Assembly: GCA_016191435.1 (NCBI GenBank) | Contig: JACPOQ010000022.1 | Coordinates: 1 to 64,000 of the forward strand | Direction of reading: 5' to 3' | DNA: 64,000 bases | Source of the DNA: Chloroflexota bacterium | GTDB lineage: Bacteria; Chloroflexota; Dehalococcoidia; Tepidiformales; Tepidiformaceae | Shown: positions 35,158 through 44,795 of the stretch, one piece after another | Numbering within the stretch: position 1 is the first letter of the stretch | Layout: each line of letters opens with the position of its first letter | The notes under the pieces: generated by a model | Told to the model about the DNA's origin: nothing | Seen by the model: the letters and a program-made list of their open reading frames with translations, nothing else | The model's database searches: none | Made by a program: the position numbers and the translations under genes

Positions 35158-36794
35158 CCGAGGACCGTTACCGCGCCCGAGTTGCCATCCACGCGTACGC
35201 GGACGCCATCGGCGATCCGGTCGGTCGCGTCGCGCGCCCCGACGACGCCGGGGATGCCGTACTCACGGGCCACGATCGCGGAGTGCGAGAGCAGGCCGCC
35301 GTTGTCCGTGACGATGGCGCCGAGAAGCGGCAGGAGAATGTTGAATGCCTCCGTCGTCGACTCTGTCACGAGGACGTCGCCCTGGACAATCCGCCCGAAT
35401 TCGGACGGGCCCGAGACGCGCCGCGCCGGGCCTTCGTAGACGCCCTTGCTCGCGGCGAGCCCGTGGAGCACGGTCTCCTCATGCTCCACCTCGGAGCTGC
35501 CGAAGAGATGGCCGAGGGCAATCATCGTGGCGCCCATCAGCCGGCCAACGGCGGGCGGTAGCGCCGCCAGGTCCGGCGGCGGTGGAGGGGGAGGCCCAAG
35601 GACGGGCGGCGCTTCCCTGGCCGTATGCGCCGCACGGTACGCGGCCCGGCCCGCAAGCTCCTCCGCGGAGGGTCCGCCGGAGCCGGCGACTAGTGCGCAC
35701 ATCTCGTCGAGGCCCGCATCGATGAAGTGGACGGGGTTTGCGATGCGACCCCGGCGTGCGACGCGCGCACCGGCCGAGAGAGCGGCCCGCCGCATCAGGC
35801 CCGAAGCCCAGATATCGCTGTAGACGCCGCGCTCATCGCGCAGGCGGTAGGTGAGCCGCGCCTCGCCAAGCAGCTCGTCGAACTCCTGCTGGTGCTCCGG
35901 CGGGACCTTGGCGCGCACGCCGGCGATCAGATCATCGACGTCCGAAACCTCCTGGGGCTGCCCGGAAACGGCAATGCGGATGGCGCGGACGAGGGCGTCG
36001 GGCATCTCCAGCGCCCGCGGCTCCGAGATGTCGAACCCGTCCAGCAGCCGGTTCCCGATGAGGTCGAGGTAGCCCGAAACCGCCGCGCCTGCTTCGCCGG
36101 GGTGGACGCGGAGGGCCGCGAGCACGCGGCCGGGTTCGTCGTCGGACTGGAGGAGTTGGAGCGCCTCCGCGTCCTGCGCGAACGCCCGCTTCAACCGTTC
36201 GAGCTCGTCGGACCCGCCCGCCGATACTGGCGCGGCCCCGCGCAGAAGCCCGAGCAACTCGGAGGGCGGAAGCCCGGTCCAGGTGCCGACGTGCGCAAGA
36301 AAGTCGCCTGTGGGGATCACGGCGCCGGCGGTGAACCGCATGTGTTGGACGATCATCGCCGCATGGTGGTCCCGGCAGCGCGTGAGGTAGGCGGCCAGGT
36401 CGGCGTCCGAAAGCGTGTCAGGGTCAACCGCCTGGATCGCCCGGTGCGCCGCGATTGCGGCTGGCTTGCGATTCTCGTCCCAGTCGCGTAGCTGCTCCCT
36501 CCACAGCTTCTTCGAGATCGCCTCTTCCGCGCGCTGGAAGCGTGCCGGGATCTCGGCGTCTGGCGCGGGCATCAGCTGGTTGTAGGCGAAGCCGTTGATG
36601 TAGGCGATCTGGAGTCCATCAATGAGCATCCCGTAGAAGCGGGCGAACTCGTTCGTGCCCTGTTTGAAGGGGGCCGGGTGCATCTCCGCGAAGTAGCGCG
36701 TGACCGGGCGAGGGAAGTGCACCGGGTCTTGCGACCATGGCCCGGGCCCCGGAGGCTCGAAGCGAAGCTCTGGCGATGTGTCTGAATTCGTCAC
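35154..36794 (-). CDS. Phosphohistidine-domain protein of a split PEP-synthase-like dikinase
   Basis: 546 residues from GTG 36794, with GAGAGGA just upstream. The C-terminal about 80 residues are the mobile swivel domain of PEP-utilising enzymes, with His504 in GGLLSHSAIVAREYG. The N-terminal about 400 residues are helical and related to the central substrate-binding region of PEP-synthase/rifampicin-phosphotransferase-like proteins; a poly-Pro linker is near 400. No ATP-binding domain: it comes from the following gene. The order (His protein, then ATP-binding protein) is that of phenylphosphate synthase E1/E2 of Thauera. The substrate is unknown; no carboxylase genes are nearby. Confidence 0.85.
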   Translation of the reverse strand: MTNSDTSPELRFEPPGPGPWSQDPVHFPRPVTRYFAEMHPAPFKQGTNEFARFYGMLIDGLQIAYINGFAYNQLMPAPDAEIPARFQRAEEAISKKLWREQLRDWDENRKPAAIAAHRAIQAVDPDTLSDADLAAYLTRCRDHHAAMIVQHMRFTAGAVIPTGDFLAHVGTWTGLPPSELLGLLRGAAPVSAGGSDELERLKRAFAQDAEALQLLQSDDEPGRVLAALRVHPGEAGAAVSGYLDLIGNRLLDGFDISEPRALEMPDALVRAIRIAVSGQPQEVSDVDDLIAGVRAKVPPEHQQEFDELLGEARLTYRLRDERGVYSDIWASGLMRRAALSAGARVARRGRIANPVHFIDAGLDEMCALVAGSGGPSAEELAGRAAYRAAHTAREAPPVLGPPPPPPPDLAALPPAVGRLMGATMIALGHLFGSSEVEHEETVLHGLAASKGVYEGPARRVSGPSEFGRIVQGDVLVTESTTEAFNILLPLLGAIVTDNGGLLSHSAIVAREYGIPGVVGARDATDRIADGVRVRVDGNSGAVTVLG

Positions 36795-37242
36795 TGGTAT
36801 CCTCTCGCGAGCGAATGCCCCAACCCGGGCCTGCGGCGCGGCTATTATCTGTCGCGTCGCCAGTTTCGCAATAGTCGCTCGCCGCTCGAACTATCGATTC
36901 AACGTCGAAGTATCGCGGCTCCGATCGTCCGAGTGGAAGAGATGTCTCCGAAGAAGCCCCACGAACCCCGTGTGCGCTCGTCGCCGCGACGACGAGCCCA
37001 GGGCCTGGGCTGCAGCAACTGAAAGCGCAAGCTGGGCACGGTTGTTTCGAAGGCCTGCCACGTTGGCCGGTTTCGACGTGGTTACCGGACCACATCCGCA
37101 AATGTCGCGGGCCTATTTCACCCGGAAGCAGGCGAATTCGGCCGCATCAAACGTCCCGGCGGCCGTCATTGCGCCTGGCCGGCCAGCGCCGGCCCGGCGC
37201 CACGAGAAAGGGAATCAGGCCCGCTCAGCTTTCGCGGGCGCC
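36795..37242. other. Intergenic 448 bp, no gene recognised
   Basis: Between two minus-strand genes. Holds an inverted repeat CTCGTCG/CGACGAG (36977-36996) and the hairpin after the chemoreceptor gene. Base composition is less coding-like than the flanks and no homology is recognised in any frame. Confidence 0.5.
37219..37239 (-). terminator. Hairpin just after the chemoreceptor stop
   Basis: GCCCGC and GCGGGC arms with a 9-nt loop, 3 nt downstream of the MCP stop codon, followed on the minus strand by a pyrimidine-rich stretch (CTGATTCCCTTTCT). Plausible intrinsic terminator, though the U-tract is interrupted. Confidence 0.45.
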
Positions 37243-39255
37243 TCAGGCCGGTTCGCCTTTGAGCCTGAAGCGGGACGCCGCATCGGTTAGCGACTGTGCG
37301 AACGCGCTCATCACGTTCGCGGTTGCCGCGAGTTCCTCTGATTGGGCGGAGAGCTGCTCGGTCGAGGCCGAGATCTGCTCGGCAGAGGATGAGGTCTGCT
37401 CGCTCGTCGCCGAGACCTGCGCGATCGCTTCGGCAACGCGCGTGGTGCCCGTCGCCGTCTGGCTGGCGTGGTCTGCGGAGCGCTCCGCTTGCTGGGCAAT
37501 CGTGTCAGCGGAAACGACGATTCGCGTGGCGGCCGCGGCGAGTCCCTGCACGTCCGCCGCGATCTTCTGCATCTGGAGCGCCGATGTCTGCACGGACGTG
37601 ATGATCGATTCCAGCGCCGTGCCGGCCTCGGCTGTGATCCCGCGGCCGGCCTCGACATTCTCGACCCCAACGGCCATCGCGACGACAGCCTGCTCGGTGC
37701 CCTGCCGAACCTTCGCGATCAGGTCCGCTATCTCCCGGGTGCTCGAGCTCGAACGTTCGGCCAGCGCCCGGACATTGTCGGCAACGACTGCGAAGCCGCG
37801 GCCCTGCTCGCCCGCACGAGCCGCTTCGATTGCCGCATTGAGCGCCAGGAGGTTCGTCTGTGCTGCGATCTCGTCGATCGTCTTCACGATGTCGCCGATC
37901 TGGTCGCCGTACTTGCCGAGCTCGTTGACCGACCGGGAGGCGCGGTCCACGGCGTCCGCGATGTTCGCCATCGCGGAGACCGCCTCGCCGACGGCCGCCT
38001 GGCCTTCGGCCGCGGAAGCGCGAGACTCTTCGGCCGCCAGGGCGACGCGCTCGGAGGCATCGGCCACGAGTGCGATACGTTCGCCCATCTGCGTCGCATC
38101 GACGCGCGATTGCACAGCATGTTTCGCACTGGACGCCGCCGTGACAGCGAGCTCTTCAGACGCCTCGGCGACGCGGTCAATTTCGCGAGCGGAGTCCTGG
38201 CTGAGACTGCTCAGGTTGACGGCCGAACGCGTGACCTCGCTGGTCGCCACGGCAATCTGGCCCGTCGCGCTCGCCATCTGGTCGGATGAATCGCGAAGTT
38301 GGGCGGCTGCTCCGCCGATCGACGAGGCGCTTGCCTGCACTCCCGAAACGAGGCCGTGGAGGCTGACGATCATGGTCGAAAGCGCATTGCCCAGCTCATC
38401 TTGGGAGCCGCGCGGATGGACGGTGGCAGTGAGGTCACCGCCTGCGACCAGGGTCGCCGCGCCGGCCATTTCCTTCAGGTAAGCAGTCATCTCGCCGAAG
38501 GCGAGCGCGAGGTCTCCCATCTCGTCCCGCGACGTGACGTGCATTGTCACGCCTACGTCTCCGGTTGAGATGGCGCGTGCAACGGCGGCGCCTTCACGCG
38601 CGGCGCTCGACAGCCGGCGTGCGAGATAGACCGCAATGGCCCCTCCCACGGCCAGGGCCACGATGCCGAGCGCGACTCCGAGCAGCCGGGCGAGGCGCTG
38701 CTGAGCACGCATGTCGTCCGTCGCTTGCGTTATTTCGGCCGAGACGACGTCGCTGTACTTCTGTGCCGCATCGAGGCTTGGGACGAACGGTATCGAGACA
38801 TACGCGGCGCGGGCGGCCACGTCCTGCCCATCGGCTTTCAGGGCAAAGGCGCCATCGTTTGCCGGGACGTAGCCATCCTTCCCGCGGAAGAAGGTGTCGA
38901 ACTCATCCAGCGCCGCCAACTGTTCGGGCCGGTCCGCGAGCTCGCGGGCGCGCTTGACCGCATCGTCGACCTTCTGGATGTCGGCACGATACGTTGTCAT
39001 GAGCGAGTCGGCCTGTTTGGGGTCCGCCGTCATGATGTACCAGGCGCCATCGTCGTCGGCGCTCCGGACCCATGTGACGATGTCGGCGGCCGCGGTCCGA
39101 GCGGGGATCAGGCGGAACATGAGGTTGTTCGTCGTACGGTTCGTGTTGCGGCCCACTACCTCGTTCGTGGCAACGATCGCACCCACGATGACGAAGATGA
39201 TCCCGAACGCGGCGAGGAGCTTGGCCTGGATCTTCCAGTTGTCGAACCATTTCAT
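37243..39255 (-). CDS. Methyl-accepting chemotaxis protein
   Basis: 670 residues from ATG 39255; the 54-codon in-frame extension upstream is rejected because GAGGGA precedes 39255 and TM1 follows at once. TM1 about 12-32, a four-helix-bundle ligand domain (about 35-190), TM2 about 192-214, HAMP (about 215-267), then a long signalling coiled coil with the hairpin tip [21 protein letters not shown]. No C-terminal CheR pentapeptide. It senses small ligands outside the membrane and signals to CheA; no che genes are in the window. Upstream of, and codirectional with, the split dikinase, but separated from it by 448 bp and a hairpin. Confidence 0.95.
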   Translation of the reverse strand: MKWFDNWKIQAKLLAAFGIIFVIVGAIVATNEVVGRNTNRTTNNLMFRLIPARTAAADIVTWVRSADDDGAWYIMTADPKQADSLMTTYRADIQKVDDAVKRARELADRPEQLAALDEFDTFFRGKDGYVPANDGAFALKADGQDVAARAAYVSIPFVPSLDAAQKYSDVVSAEITQATDDMRAQQRLARLLGVALGIVALAVGGAIAVYLARRLSSAAREGAAVARAISTGDVGVTMHVTSRDEMGDLALAFGEMTAYLKEMAGAATLVAGGDLTATVHPRGSQDELGNALSTMIVSLHGLVSGVQASASSIGGAAAQLRDSSDQMASATGQIAVATSEVTRSAVNLSSLSQDSAREIDRVAEASEELAVTAASSAKHAVQSRVDATQMGERIALVADASERVALAAEESRASAAEGQAAVGEAVSAMANIADAVDRASRSVNELGKYGDQIGDIVKTIDEIAAQTNLLALNAAIEAARAGEQGRGFAVVADNVRALAERSSSSTREIADLIAKVRQGTEQAVVAMAVGVENVEAGRGITAEAGTALESIITSVQTSALQMQKIAADVQGLAAAATRIVVSADTIAQQAERSADHASQTATGTTRVAEAIAQVSATSEQTSSSAEQISASTEQLSAQSEELAATANVMSAFAQSLTDAASRFRLKGEPA

Positions 39256-39506
39256 CGGAGAGAATCCCTCGGTCAGCCATCTCGCCCGATCCGATCGTCG
39301 TGCGCCACACGCTCTGCGCGTCATTAGCGGCAGCCCTACTTGCGGGCCTCGAAGACGCCATGGAGTGCGGCGAGCCTGGTGCAGAGAGCAGCTTCCAGGC
39401 GACTTCGCCATCGTCACGCGGGTACGTCATCGCAGGGCCGGCACCCGCTCGCGGGGTGGGGCGCGAGGCGCTAGGCTTTCGGGGCAGTTCGCAGGAGGCA
39501 CTGGCC

Positions 39507-40700
39507 GTGACGTTACGAGGGAAGACGGCGATCGTTGGCGTGGCGGAATTCAGGCCCAGCCGCTACACCGAAGGGGCGACGACGCTCGGGATGCTCGCCG
39601 AAGTGGCGCGCGATGCCATCGCGGATGCCGGGCTGGAGATGGGCGAGGTCGATGGCATCGTCGTTGAAAGCTTCGCTGAGTCGCCGTTCATGGCGCCGGC
39701 GACGATCGTCGAGTACCTGGGGATGGACGCGCGCTTCGCGGAGGTGGTGGACCTCGGCGGGGCGACGGGCGCCGGGATGGTCTCGCGGGCAGCCGCGGCC
39801 ATCCACGCGGGGCTCTGCGAGACGGTGGTGTGTACAACCGCGACGCGGCGCGAGCGGCGCTCGACCGAAGGCCCAAAGCGCACCGCAAACAGCGGCTTCG
39901 CCGGCCGGCGCGTAGACCGCACGCCGGCGACCGAGTTCGACACGCCGTACGGCGCCATCGGCGCGAACTATGGGTATGCGATGATCGCCAACCGCTACAA
40001 GTACGAGTACGGCGTCACGCCCGAGCAGCTGGCGAAGATTGCGGTCGCGCAGCGGTACAACGCCTGCCACAACCCCAACGCACTCTTTTTCGGCCAGCCG
40101 ATTACGACGGAGGACGTGCTGAATTCGCCCGTCGTGGTGGACCCGCTGCACCTGCTCGAAATTGTCATGCCGGTGGCGGGCGCGGCGGCTGTCGTCGTCA
40201 CCGGCGCAAAGCGGGCGAAGAAGCTAAAGCACGACCCCGCGTTCATCCTCGGGGTGGGCGAACACACGACGCACAAGAGCATCACGTTCGCGCCGAGCCT
40301 GACGGATACGGCGATCAAGGCCTCCGCGGATGGCGCGTTTGCGATGTCGGGCGTGCGGCGCAAGGACATCGCTGTCGCGAGCCTCTACGACTGCTACACG
40401 ATCACGGTGTTGCTCACGCTCGAAGACGCTGGCTTCGCCAGGAAGGGCCGCGGCGGCCGCTTTGTGGAAGACCACAACCTGCAGTTCGACGGCGACTTCC
40501 CGGTGAACCCACATGGCGGCCAGCTGTCGTTCGGACAGGCGGGGACCGCGGGTGGGATGTCACACGTGACCGAGGGGGCGCGCCAGGTGATGCAACGCGC
40601 ACAGGGGCGCCAGGTGCGGAAGTGCGAGTACGCCTTCGTGAACGGCAACGGCGGGATCATGAGCGAGCAGGTGTCGCTCGTACTCGGGAGGGACGCGTAA
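39507..40700 (+). CDS. Thiolase-fold protein, Ltp2-like (lipid-transfer/aldolase type)
   Basis: 397 residues from GTG 39507 with GGAGG 8 nt upstream and TAGGCT at 39472. Thiolase superfamily, but the position of the nucleophilic Cys of true thiolases reads DLGGATGAGM, with no Cys, so condensing or thiolytic activity is not expected. The C-terminal HGGQLSFGQAGTAGGMSHVTE is typical of the SCP-x/Ltp2 branch. Overlap of 1 bp (TAATG) with a DUF35 gene fits the Ltp2-DUF35 complexes that cleave side-chain aldol adducts in steroid degradation. The true substrate is unknown. Confidence 0.85.
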   Translation: MTLRGKTAIVGVAEFRPSRYTEGATTLGMLAEVARDAIADAGLEMGEVDGIVVESFAESPFMAPATIVEYLGMDARFAEVVDLGGATGAGMVSRAAAAIHAGLCETVVCTTATRRERRSTEGPKRTANSGFAGRRVDRTPATEFDTPYGAIGANYGYAMIANRYKYEYGVTPEQLAKIAVAQRYNACHNPNALFFGQPITTEDVLNSPVVVDPLHLLEIVMPVAGAAAVVVTGAKRAKKLKHDPAFILGVGEHTTHKSITFAPSLTDTAIKASADGAFAMSGVRRKDIAVASLYDCYTITVLLTLEDAGFARKGRGGRFVEDHNLQFDGDFPVNPHGGQLSFGQAGTAGGMSHVTEGARQVMQRAQGRQVRKCEYAFVNGNGGIMSEQVSLVLGRDA

Positions 40701-41146
40701 TGACGAGCCCCACGGACGAAGCAGCCACGGCGAAGCCGTATACGAAGCCGCTGCCCGAGCCGACGCCGGCATCGCAGCCGTTCTGGGACGCAGCCCGCGA
40801 ACACCGGCTCGTGATCCAGCGTTCGAAGCAGACGGGCAAGTATGTGTTCTACCCACGCGTGGTCTCGCCCTACGGTGCCGCTGACGAGCTCGAGTGGGCC
40901 GAAGTTTCCGGGCGGGGGACGGTGTACTCGTACACGGTCGCCCGGCGGGCCACGGGACCTCAATGGTCGGGAGAGGAGCCGTACGTCATCGCGATCGTGC
41001 AGCTGGAAGAGGGCCCACAGATGACGACGAACATCATCGGGTGCCCGCCGGATGCGGTGCGGATCGGGATGCCGGTAGTCGCGGCGTTCGAGGACGTGAC
41101 GCCGGATGTCACGCTGGTGATGTTCCGGCCGGCAGCGGCCACCTAA
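40700..41146 (+). CDS. DUF35 OB-fold protein lacking the zinc-ribbon cysteines
   Basis: 148 residues. OB-fold C-terminal half is typical (LEWAEVSGRGTVYSYTV ... YVIAIVQLEEGPQMTTNIIG). The N-terminal rubredoxin-like ribbon that usually has four Cys reads IQRSKQTGKYVFYPRVVSPYG, with none of the four left, so zinc binding is lost. It likely stabilises and channels acyl-CoA to the upstream Ltp2-like protein. Confidence 0.87.
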   Translation: MTSPTDEAATAKPYTKPLPEPTPASQPFWDAAREHRLVIQRSKQTGKYVFYPRVVSPYGAADELEWAEVSGRGTVYSYTVARRATGPQWSGEEPYVIAIVQLEEGPQMTTNIIGCPPDAVRIGMPVVAAFEDVTPDVTLVMFRPAAAT

Positions 41147-41546
41147 CCCTCCGGGCGCCCGGGCGGTCGATGCAGACGACACCCTGGACGAGCGCGTTGA
41201 TTTCGAGCCTCGCGAACCGGCCGGGCGCGGCGGCGCGAACGGACTCGCGGCGGTCGCGGGTACCGGCGCTGGTGAGGCGCGCCCTTCCCGGCCCACTCGG
41301 CGGCGGATGGCGGGAGACGCCGAAGCGGAAGGGACGAGGCGGGGCGGACATCAGCCGCTTTAGCGGCGCTTCGCCGCGTGGGGCAGTGGGAGCTGGACGC
41401 GATGCGCGCTGCGCCTGGCGCGGGCGGACTGCGCGAGCGTCGTCCATGTTCCGGAAAGGGACAGGGGTGCGGCGGTGGCGATTTCGTTAAAGCCGGCGGA
41501 CCTGCCTGCCGATAGTCGTAATAGAGACGAGCGGCTGGGGGCGATT
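41147..41546. other. Intergenic 400 bp, no gene recognised
   Basis: GC-rich stretch after the DUF35 gene. A perfect 12-bp palindrome CCGGGCGCCCGG (41151-41162) lies 5 nt past the stop. No convincing coding frame. Confidence 0.45.
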
Positions 41547-41990
41547 ATGCGCTGGACATTCCTGATGGTTGACGCGGACGCAGCAGGCGCGGATTCCGCG
41601 CGGCGGCAACTGACAGCGCTCGGGCCGGGCGTCGAGGTCCTGACGGCCGGCAGCGGGGAAGCCGCGCTGGAGCTGCTCGAAGAGCGGCGGGTTGTGCCCT
41701 CGATGGTGTTCATCGATTACGGGCTGCCCGGGATGAACGGGATCGAGTTCATCGGCTCGCTGCGGCGCCGCCGCTGGCTGGAGAAGGTGCCGGTGGCGAT
41801 GCTGTCGCAGCCCGTCGCGGACCGGACCGTGGTGACGGCCTACCGGTTGGGCGCCTGCGCTTTCCTGACGAAGCCGGTGCGGACGCATGAACTGCGCGAG
41901 ACCGTACGGGACTTCGCGCACGAGAGCGTGCACATGAACGCCGCCTCGGTGGTTTCGAGCGCCGGCAGCCACCTGCGCTCGGCGGCGTAA
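41547..41990 (+). CDS. Single-domain response regulator
   Basis: 147 residues from ATG 41547 (MRWTFLMVDAD); a GTG at 41475 in the same frame would add 24 residues outside the fold. Receiver domain with acidic pair VDAD, phosphoacceptor Asp in MVFIDYGLPGMNG, switch residues and Lys in FLTKPVRT. The C-terminal 25 residues show no output domain. No kinase is adjacent; it could be a CheY-like or phosphorelay shuttle protein. Confidence 0.85.
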   Translation: MRWTFLMVDADAAGADSARRQLTALGPGVEVLTAGSGEAALELLEERRVVPSMVFIDYGLPGMNGIEFIGSLRRRRWLEKVPVAMLSQPVADRTVVTAYRLGACAFLTKPVRTHELRETVRDFAHESVHMNAASVVSSAGSHLRSAA

Positions 41991-42000
41991 CGACTCACGG

Positions 42001-42942
42001 CTACGGGAAGAGCTCGCGCAGGGCGGCCTGGATTTCGGCGGCGCGTTCGATGTTCTCCTCGGGAGTGGCCTGCACGTGGATCAGGTTCACGTGGCGGGCG
42101 CCAGCTTCGACGTAGGGGGCGATGAACTCCGCCACGTCGCGCGCGGCGCCGAAGGGCGTGTAGCGCTCGAAGCGTTCGAACGGCAGCTTGTAGGTCCCCT
42201 GCATGCCGCGCGCGACGGCCGCGCGGGCCGTATCGCGGCCGGCGGCGACGCTGGTCCAGAATTGCATACCCATTTCGACGTCCGTGGGCCGACGGCCGGC
42301 CTCGGCAGCGGCGGCGAGGATCATCTCCTGCGCCTGCTTGAAGCGCTCGATCGATTGCCAGATGCCGGTATAGCCATCGCCGTAGCGACCGGCGCGGACG
42401 AGCGCGGCATCGCTGCGCCCCCCGACGAATACCGGGATCGGCCGGGCCGGCTTGGGGTAGAGGGTGACGTCATCGAGCTGGAAATGGCGGCCGGCGAAGG
42501 TCACGTGGTCTTCGCTCCAGAGGCGCTTGATGATCTGCAGGGCTTCGTTTGCGCGGGCGCCGCGATGGTGCGGATTCACACCGCTGCTCGTGAACTCGTG
42601 GGGGTCTTCGCCACCGACGCCAATACCGAGCACGAGACGGCCCATGCTCAGCTGGTCCACCTGTGCCGCCTGCAACGCGACTGGTACGGGATGGCGCAGC
42701 GGCAGCAGGTAGACGGCGGTCTTGAGCTCGATGCGCTCGGTGACGGCGGCAATGGCGGTGAGGGTGATAAGTCCGTCGTTCCCGAAGCCGTAGAACGTGA
42801 CGTGGTCGCCAACGCAGAGGCCGTCGAGCCCGAGGGCTTCGGCGCGCTGCGCAGCCGCGAGGACCATCGCGCCCGTGGTGTTCCGGCGGAGGTCCCAGGC
42901 CTGCATCATCACGGCGACGGAGGGGGCGCGGGCTTCGGGCAT
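42001..42942 (-). CDS. LLM-class flavin/F420-dependent oxidoreductase
   Basis: 313 residues from ATG 42942, chosen over 42987 because TAGAAT sits 8 nt before it. TIM-barrel luciferase-like family: AAQRAEALGLDGLCVGDHV, VYLLPLRHPVPVALQAAQVDQLS, GRLVLGIGVGGE, KPARPIPVFVGGRSDAAL. These motifs resemble F420-dependent members; cofactor and substrate are not proven. Monocistronic. Confidence 0.9.
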   Translation of the reverse strand: MPEARAPSVAVMMQAWDLRRNTTGAMVLAAAQRAEALGLDGLCVGDHVTFYGFGNDGLITLTAIAAVTERIELKTAVYLLPLRHPVPVALQAAQVDQLSMGRLVLGIGVGGEDPHEFTSSGVNPHHRGARANEALQIIKRLWSEDHVTFAGRHFQLDDVTLYPKPARPIPVFVGGRSDAALVRAGRYGDGYTGIWQSIERFKQAQEMILAAAAEAGRRPTDVEMGMQFWTSVAAGRDTARAAVARGMQGTYKLPFERFERYTPFGAARDVAEFIAPYVEAGARHVNLIHVQATPEENIERAAEIQAALRELFP

Positions 42943-42950
42943 TGGCCGGG

Positions 42951-42956
42951 ATTCTA
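42951..42956 (-). promoter_or_regulatory. -10 TAGAAT, leaderless start of the LLM gene
   Basis: TAGAAT on the minus strand, 8 nt before ATG 42942. Confidence 0.45.
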
Positions 42957-43070
42957 CGCGACATTCGGATTGCGTGAAGCACTCCACACCATGCTCTCGC
43001 GCGACGGTATGAAGCGGCTATCCTGACGGGTGGGCACGCGCGGGAAAGCGCCGGCCGCGATGGAGGAAAC

Positions 43071-43868
43071 ATGAAGCGCTACGGCATCGTGGCGATAGCC
43101 GCGCTGGCGGCCGCCACCCTGATATTCGCCGCGTGTGGCGGCGACGACGACAGTAAGACCACGGCGACGAACACCGCCACCACCGCTGCTACCACGAAGC
43201 GCGGCGACAGCGGGGACGCCGGCGCCAATGCGACGAAGGCCCCCAGCCCGGCCGCCAGCGCGACGTCTGGTGGGGGGAGCATTTCCGGCTCAGGCGCCGA
43301 CGCGCTCAAGGCGCTCGCGAAGGACCTGAACAACAAGACCTACCAGGTGACCTACGACCTCGAAATCAAGGGCACGGACGGCTCCGTCAACAAGGGCACG
43401 CTGACGCTTGCGAACAAGCCGCCGAAGAACTCCTACGCCTACAAGCTCGATCCCTCGAGCAGCGGCAACGGTCCCTCGGACTTCCAGATCATCAACGACG
43501 GCACGAGCTCGTTCGCCTGCACCGCCACGGGGGGCACCGGCCAGTGCGTCAAGAGCAAGGCCTCGGCCGGTAGCCTGTTCGCGAACCCGTTCAACGTGGA
43601 GCAGATCCTCAAAGAACTCGATACGAGCCTGACAGTGACCCAGGACAAGGACCAGACGATCGCGGGCCAGGATAGCCGCTGCTTCGTTACCAAGAACCAG
43701 GACAGCACCCAGGGCACGGCCTGTTTCAGCAAGAAGGACGGCATTCTGATGCTGGCTATCGGTGGGGACGATAAGTCCGGCGTGACGGTGAGGGCGACGA
43801 AGTACAGCACGAACGTGGACGACAGCCTGTTCGCGCCGCCGGCGGGCTACAACGTGACGGGGCAGTGA
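43071..43868 (+). CDS. Secreted lipoprotein of unknown function
   Basis: 265 residues behind GGAGG. Signal peptide with lipobox IFAAC (Cys at about 22), then an Asp/Thr/Ala-rich linker (to about 75) and a beta-rich domain with the look of LppX/LprG-like lipid-carrier folds (KTYQVTYDLEIKGTDG ... DSLFAPPAGYNV). A Cys pair may form a disulfide. I cannot name a substrate. Confidence 0.75.
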   Translation: MKRYGIVAIAALAAATLIFAACGGDDDSKTTATNTATTAATTKRGDSGDAGANATKAPSPAASATSGGGSISGSGADALKALAKDLNNKTYQVTYDLEIKGTDGSVNKGTLTLANKPPKNSYAYKLDPSSSGNGPSDFQIINDGTSSFACTATGGTGQCVKSKASAGSLFANPFNVEQILKELDTSLTVTQDKDQTIAGQDSRCFVTKNQDSTQGTACFSKKDGILMLAIGGDDKSGVTVRATKYSTNVDDSLFAPPAGYNVTGQ

Positions 43869-44012
43869 AGCTAATAGCCACTGGCATTAACTGTTCGTTT
43901 TGCGCGCGGGGCCATGTCGCCGCTTCCAGGAATCCTGCTGGTTCCGAAGAGCGTGCGGCGGGCCAGTCGCGTACGATCGGCCCGACAGCTACCAGCTTCC
44001 CAGGAGCATTCG

Positions 44013-44726
44013 ATGACGAATCCCGGCCCGGCGCGCCCGCCGATGATCTTCGACCGCGCCTTCCTGACCGATGTTGAAGGCGTCACTCAGTTGATCTTCG
44101 TGCGGCACGGGGAGCAGCACATCGCGGACCCGCGCCAGGGGCCGATCGGCGACACCTTCGACCCGCCCCTGAGCGAGCGCGGGGTGCAGCAGGCCCGGCT
44201 CGTGGGCGAGCGGTTTTCGACCGAAAGGATTGATGCGGTCTACGCGAGCCCATTGAAGCGCGCCTACGAAACGGGCGTAGAGGTTGCCCGTCACCACCGC
44301 ATGGACCCAAAGGTGATGAACGACCTGCGTGAGGTCGAGATATTCCGAGAGATCCCGGCGGACAGGTCGGCGGTCGAATTCCTGGGGCAGAGCCTGCTGC
44401 TCGGGATCCGGGAACGGATGCTGCGGGAGAAGAAGTGGGACGTGTACCCGTGTTCCGAATCGAGCTTCGAGTTCCGAAAGCGGACGGTGAACGCGGTCGA
44501 AGCGATCATCGCGGAGAACGAGGGGAAGCGCGTGGTGGTGGCGTGCCACGGCGGTGTGATTAACGCGTATGTCGGCTACATCATTGGCTCGCCGTTCGAC
44601 ATGTTCTTCCGGCCGGCGCACGCGTCGGTGAGTATCGTGGCGGCGGGCGAAGGGGTGCGCGCGCTGCACTCCCTGAACGATGTCGCGCACCTGATGTCGC
44701 CCGAGGGGAACTTTCTCAGCCACTAG
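44013..44726 (+). CDS. Histidine phosphatase family protein
   Basis: 237 residues from ATG 44013 behind AGGAG. Phosphoglycerate-mutase-like fold: catalytic His in FVRHGEQ, YASPLKRAYET, second His in ACHGGVINAYVG. Hydrolyses a phosphoester; the substrate cannot be read from sequence. A start at 43914 is possible but has no RBS. Confidence 0.88.
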   Translation: MTNPGPARPPMIFDRAFLTDVEGVTQLIFVRHGEQHIADPRQGPIGDTFDPPLSERGVQQARLVGERFSTERIDAVYASPLKRAYETGVEVARHHRMDPKVMNDLREVEIFREIPADRSAVEFLGQSLLLGIRERMLREKKWDVYPCSESSFEFRKRTVNAVEAIIAENEGKRVVVACHGGVINAYVGYIIGSPFDMFFRPAHASVSIVAAGEGVRALHSLNDVAHLMSPEGNFLSH

Positions 44727-44783
44727 GAATGTGCCGGGTGCTGGGGTGCGGTTGGCCGCGTGGCCCGGCGCCCCGGCTCCCTG

Positions 44784-44789
44784 TACCCT
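44784..44789 (+). promoter_or_regulatory. -10 TACCCT, leaderless start of ychF
   Basis: TACCCT is 6 nt before ATG 44796. Decides the start over the in-frame GTG at 44760. Confidence 0.45.
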
Positions 44790-44795
44790 CGGGGC

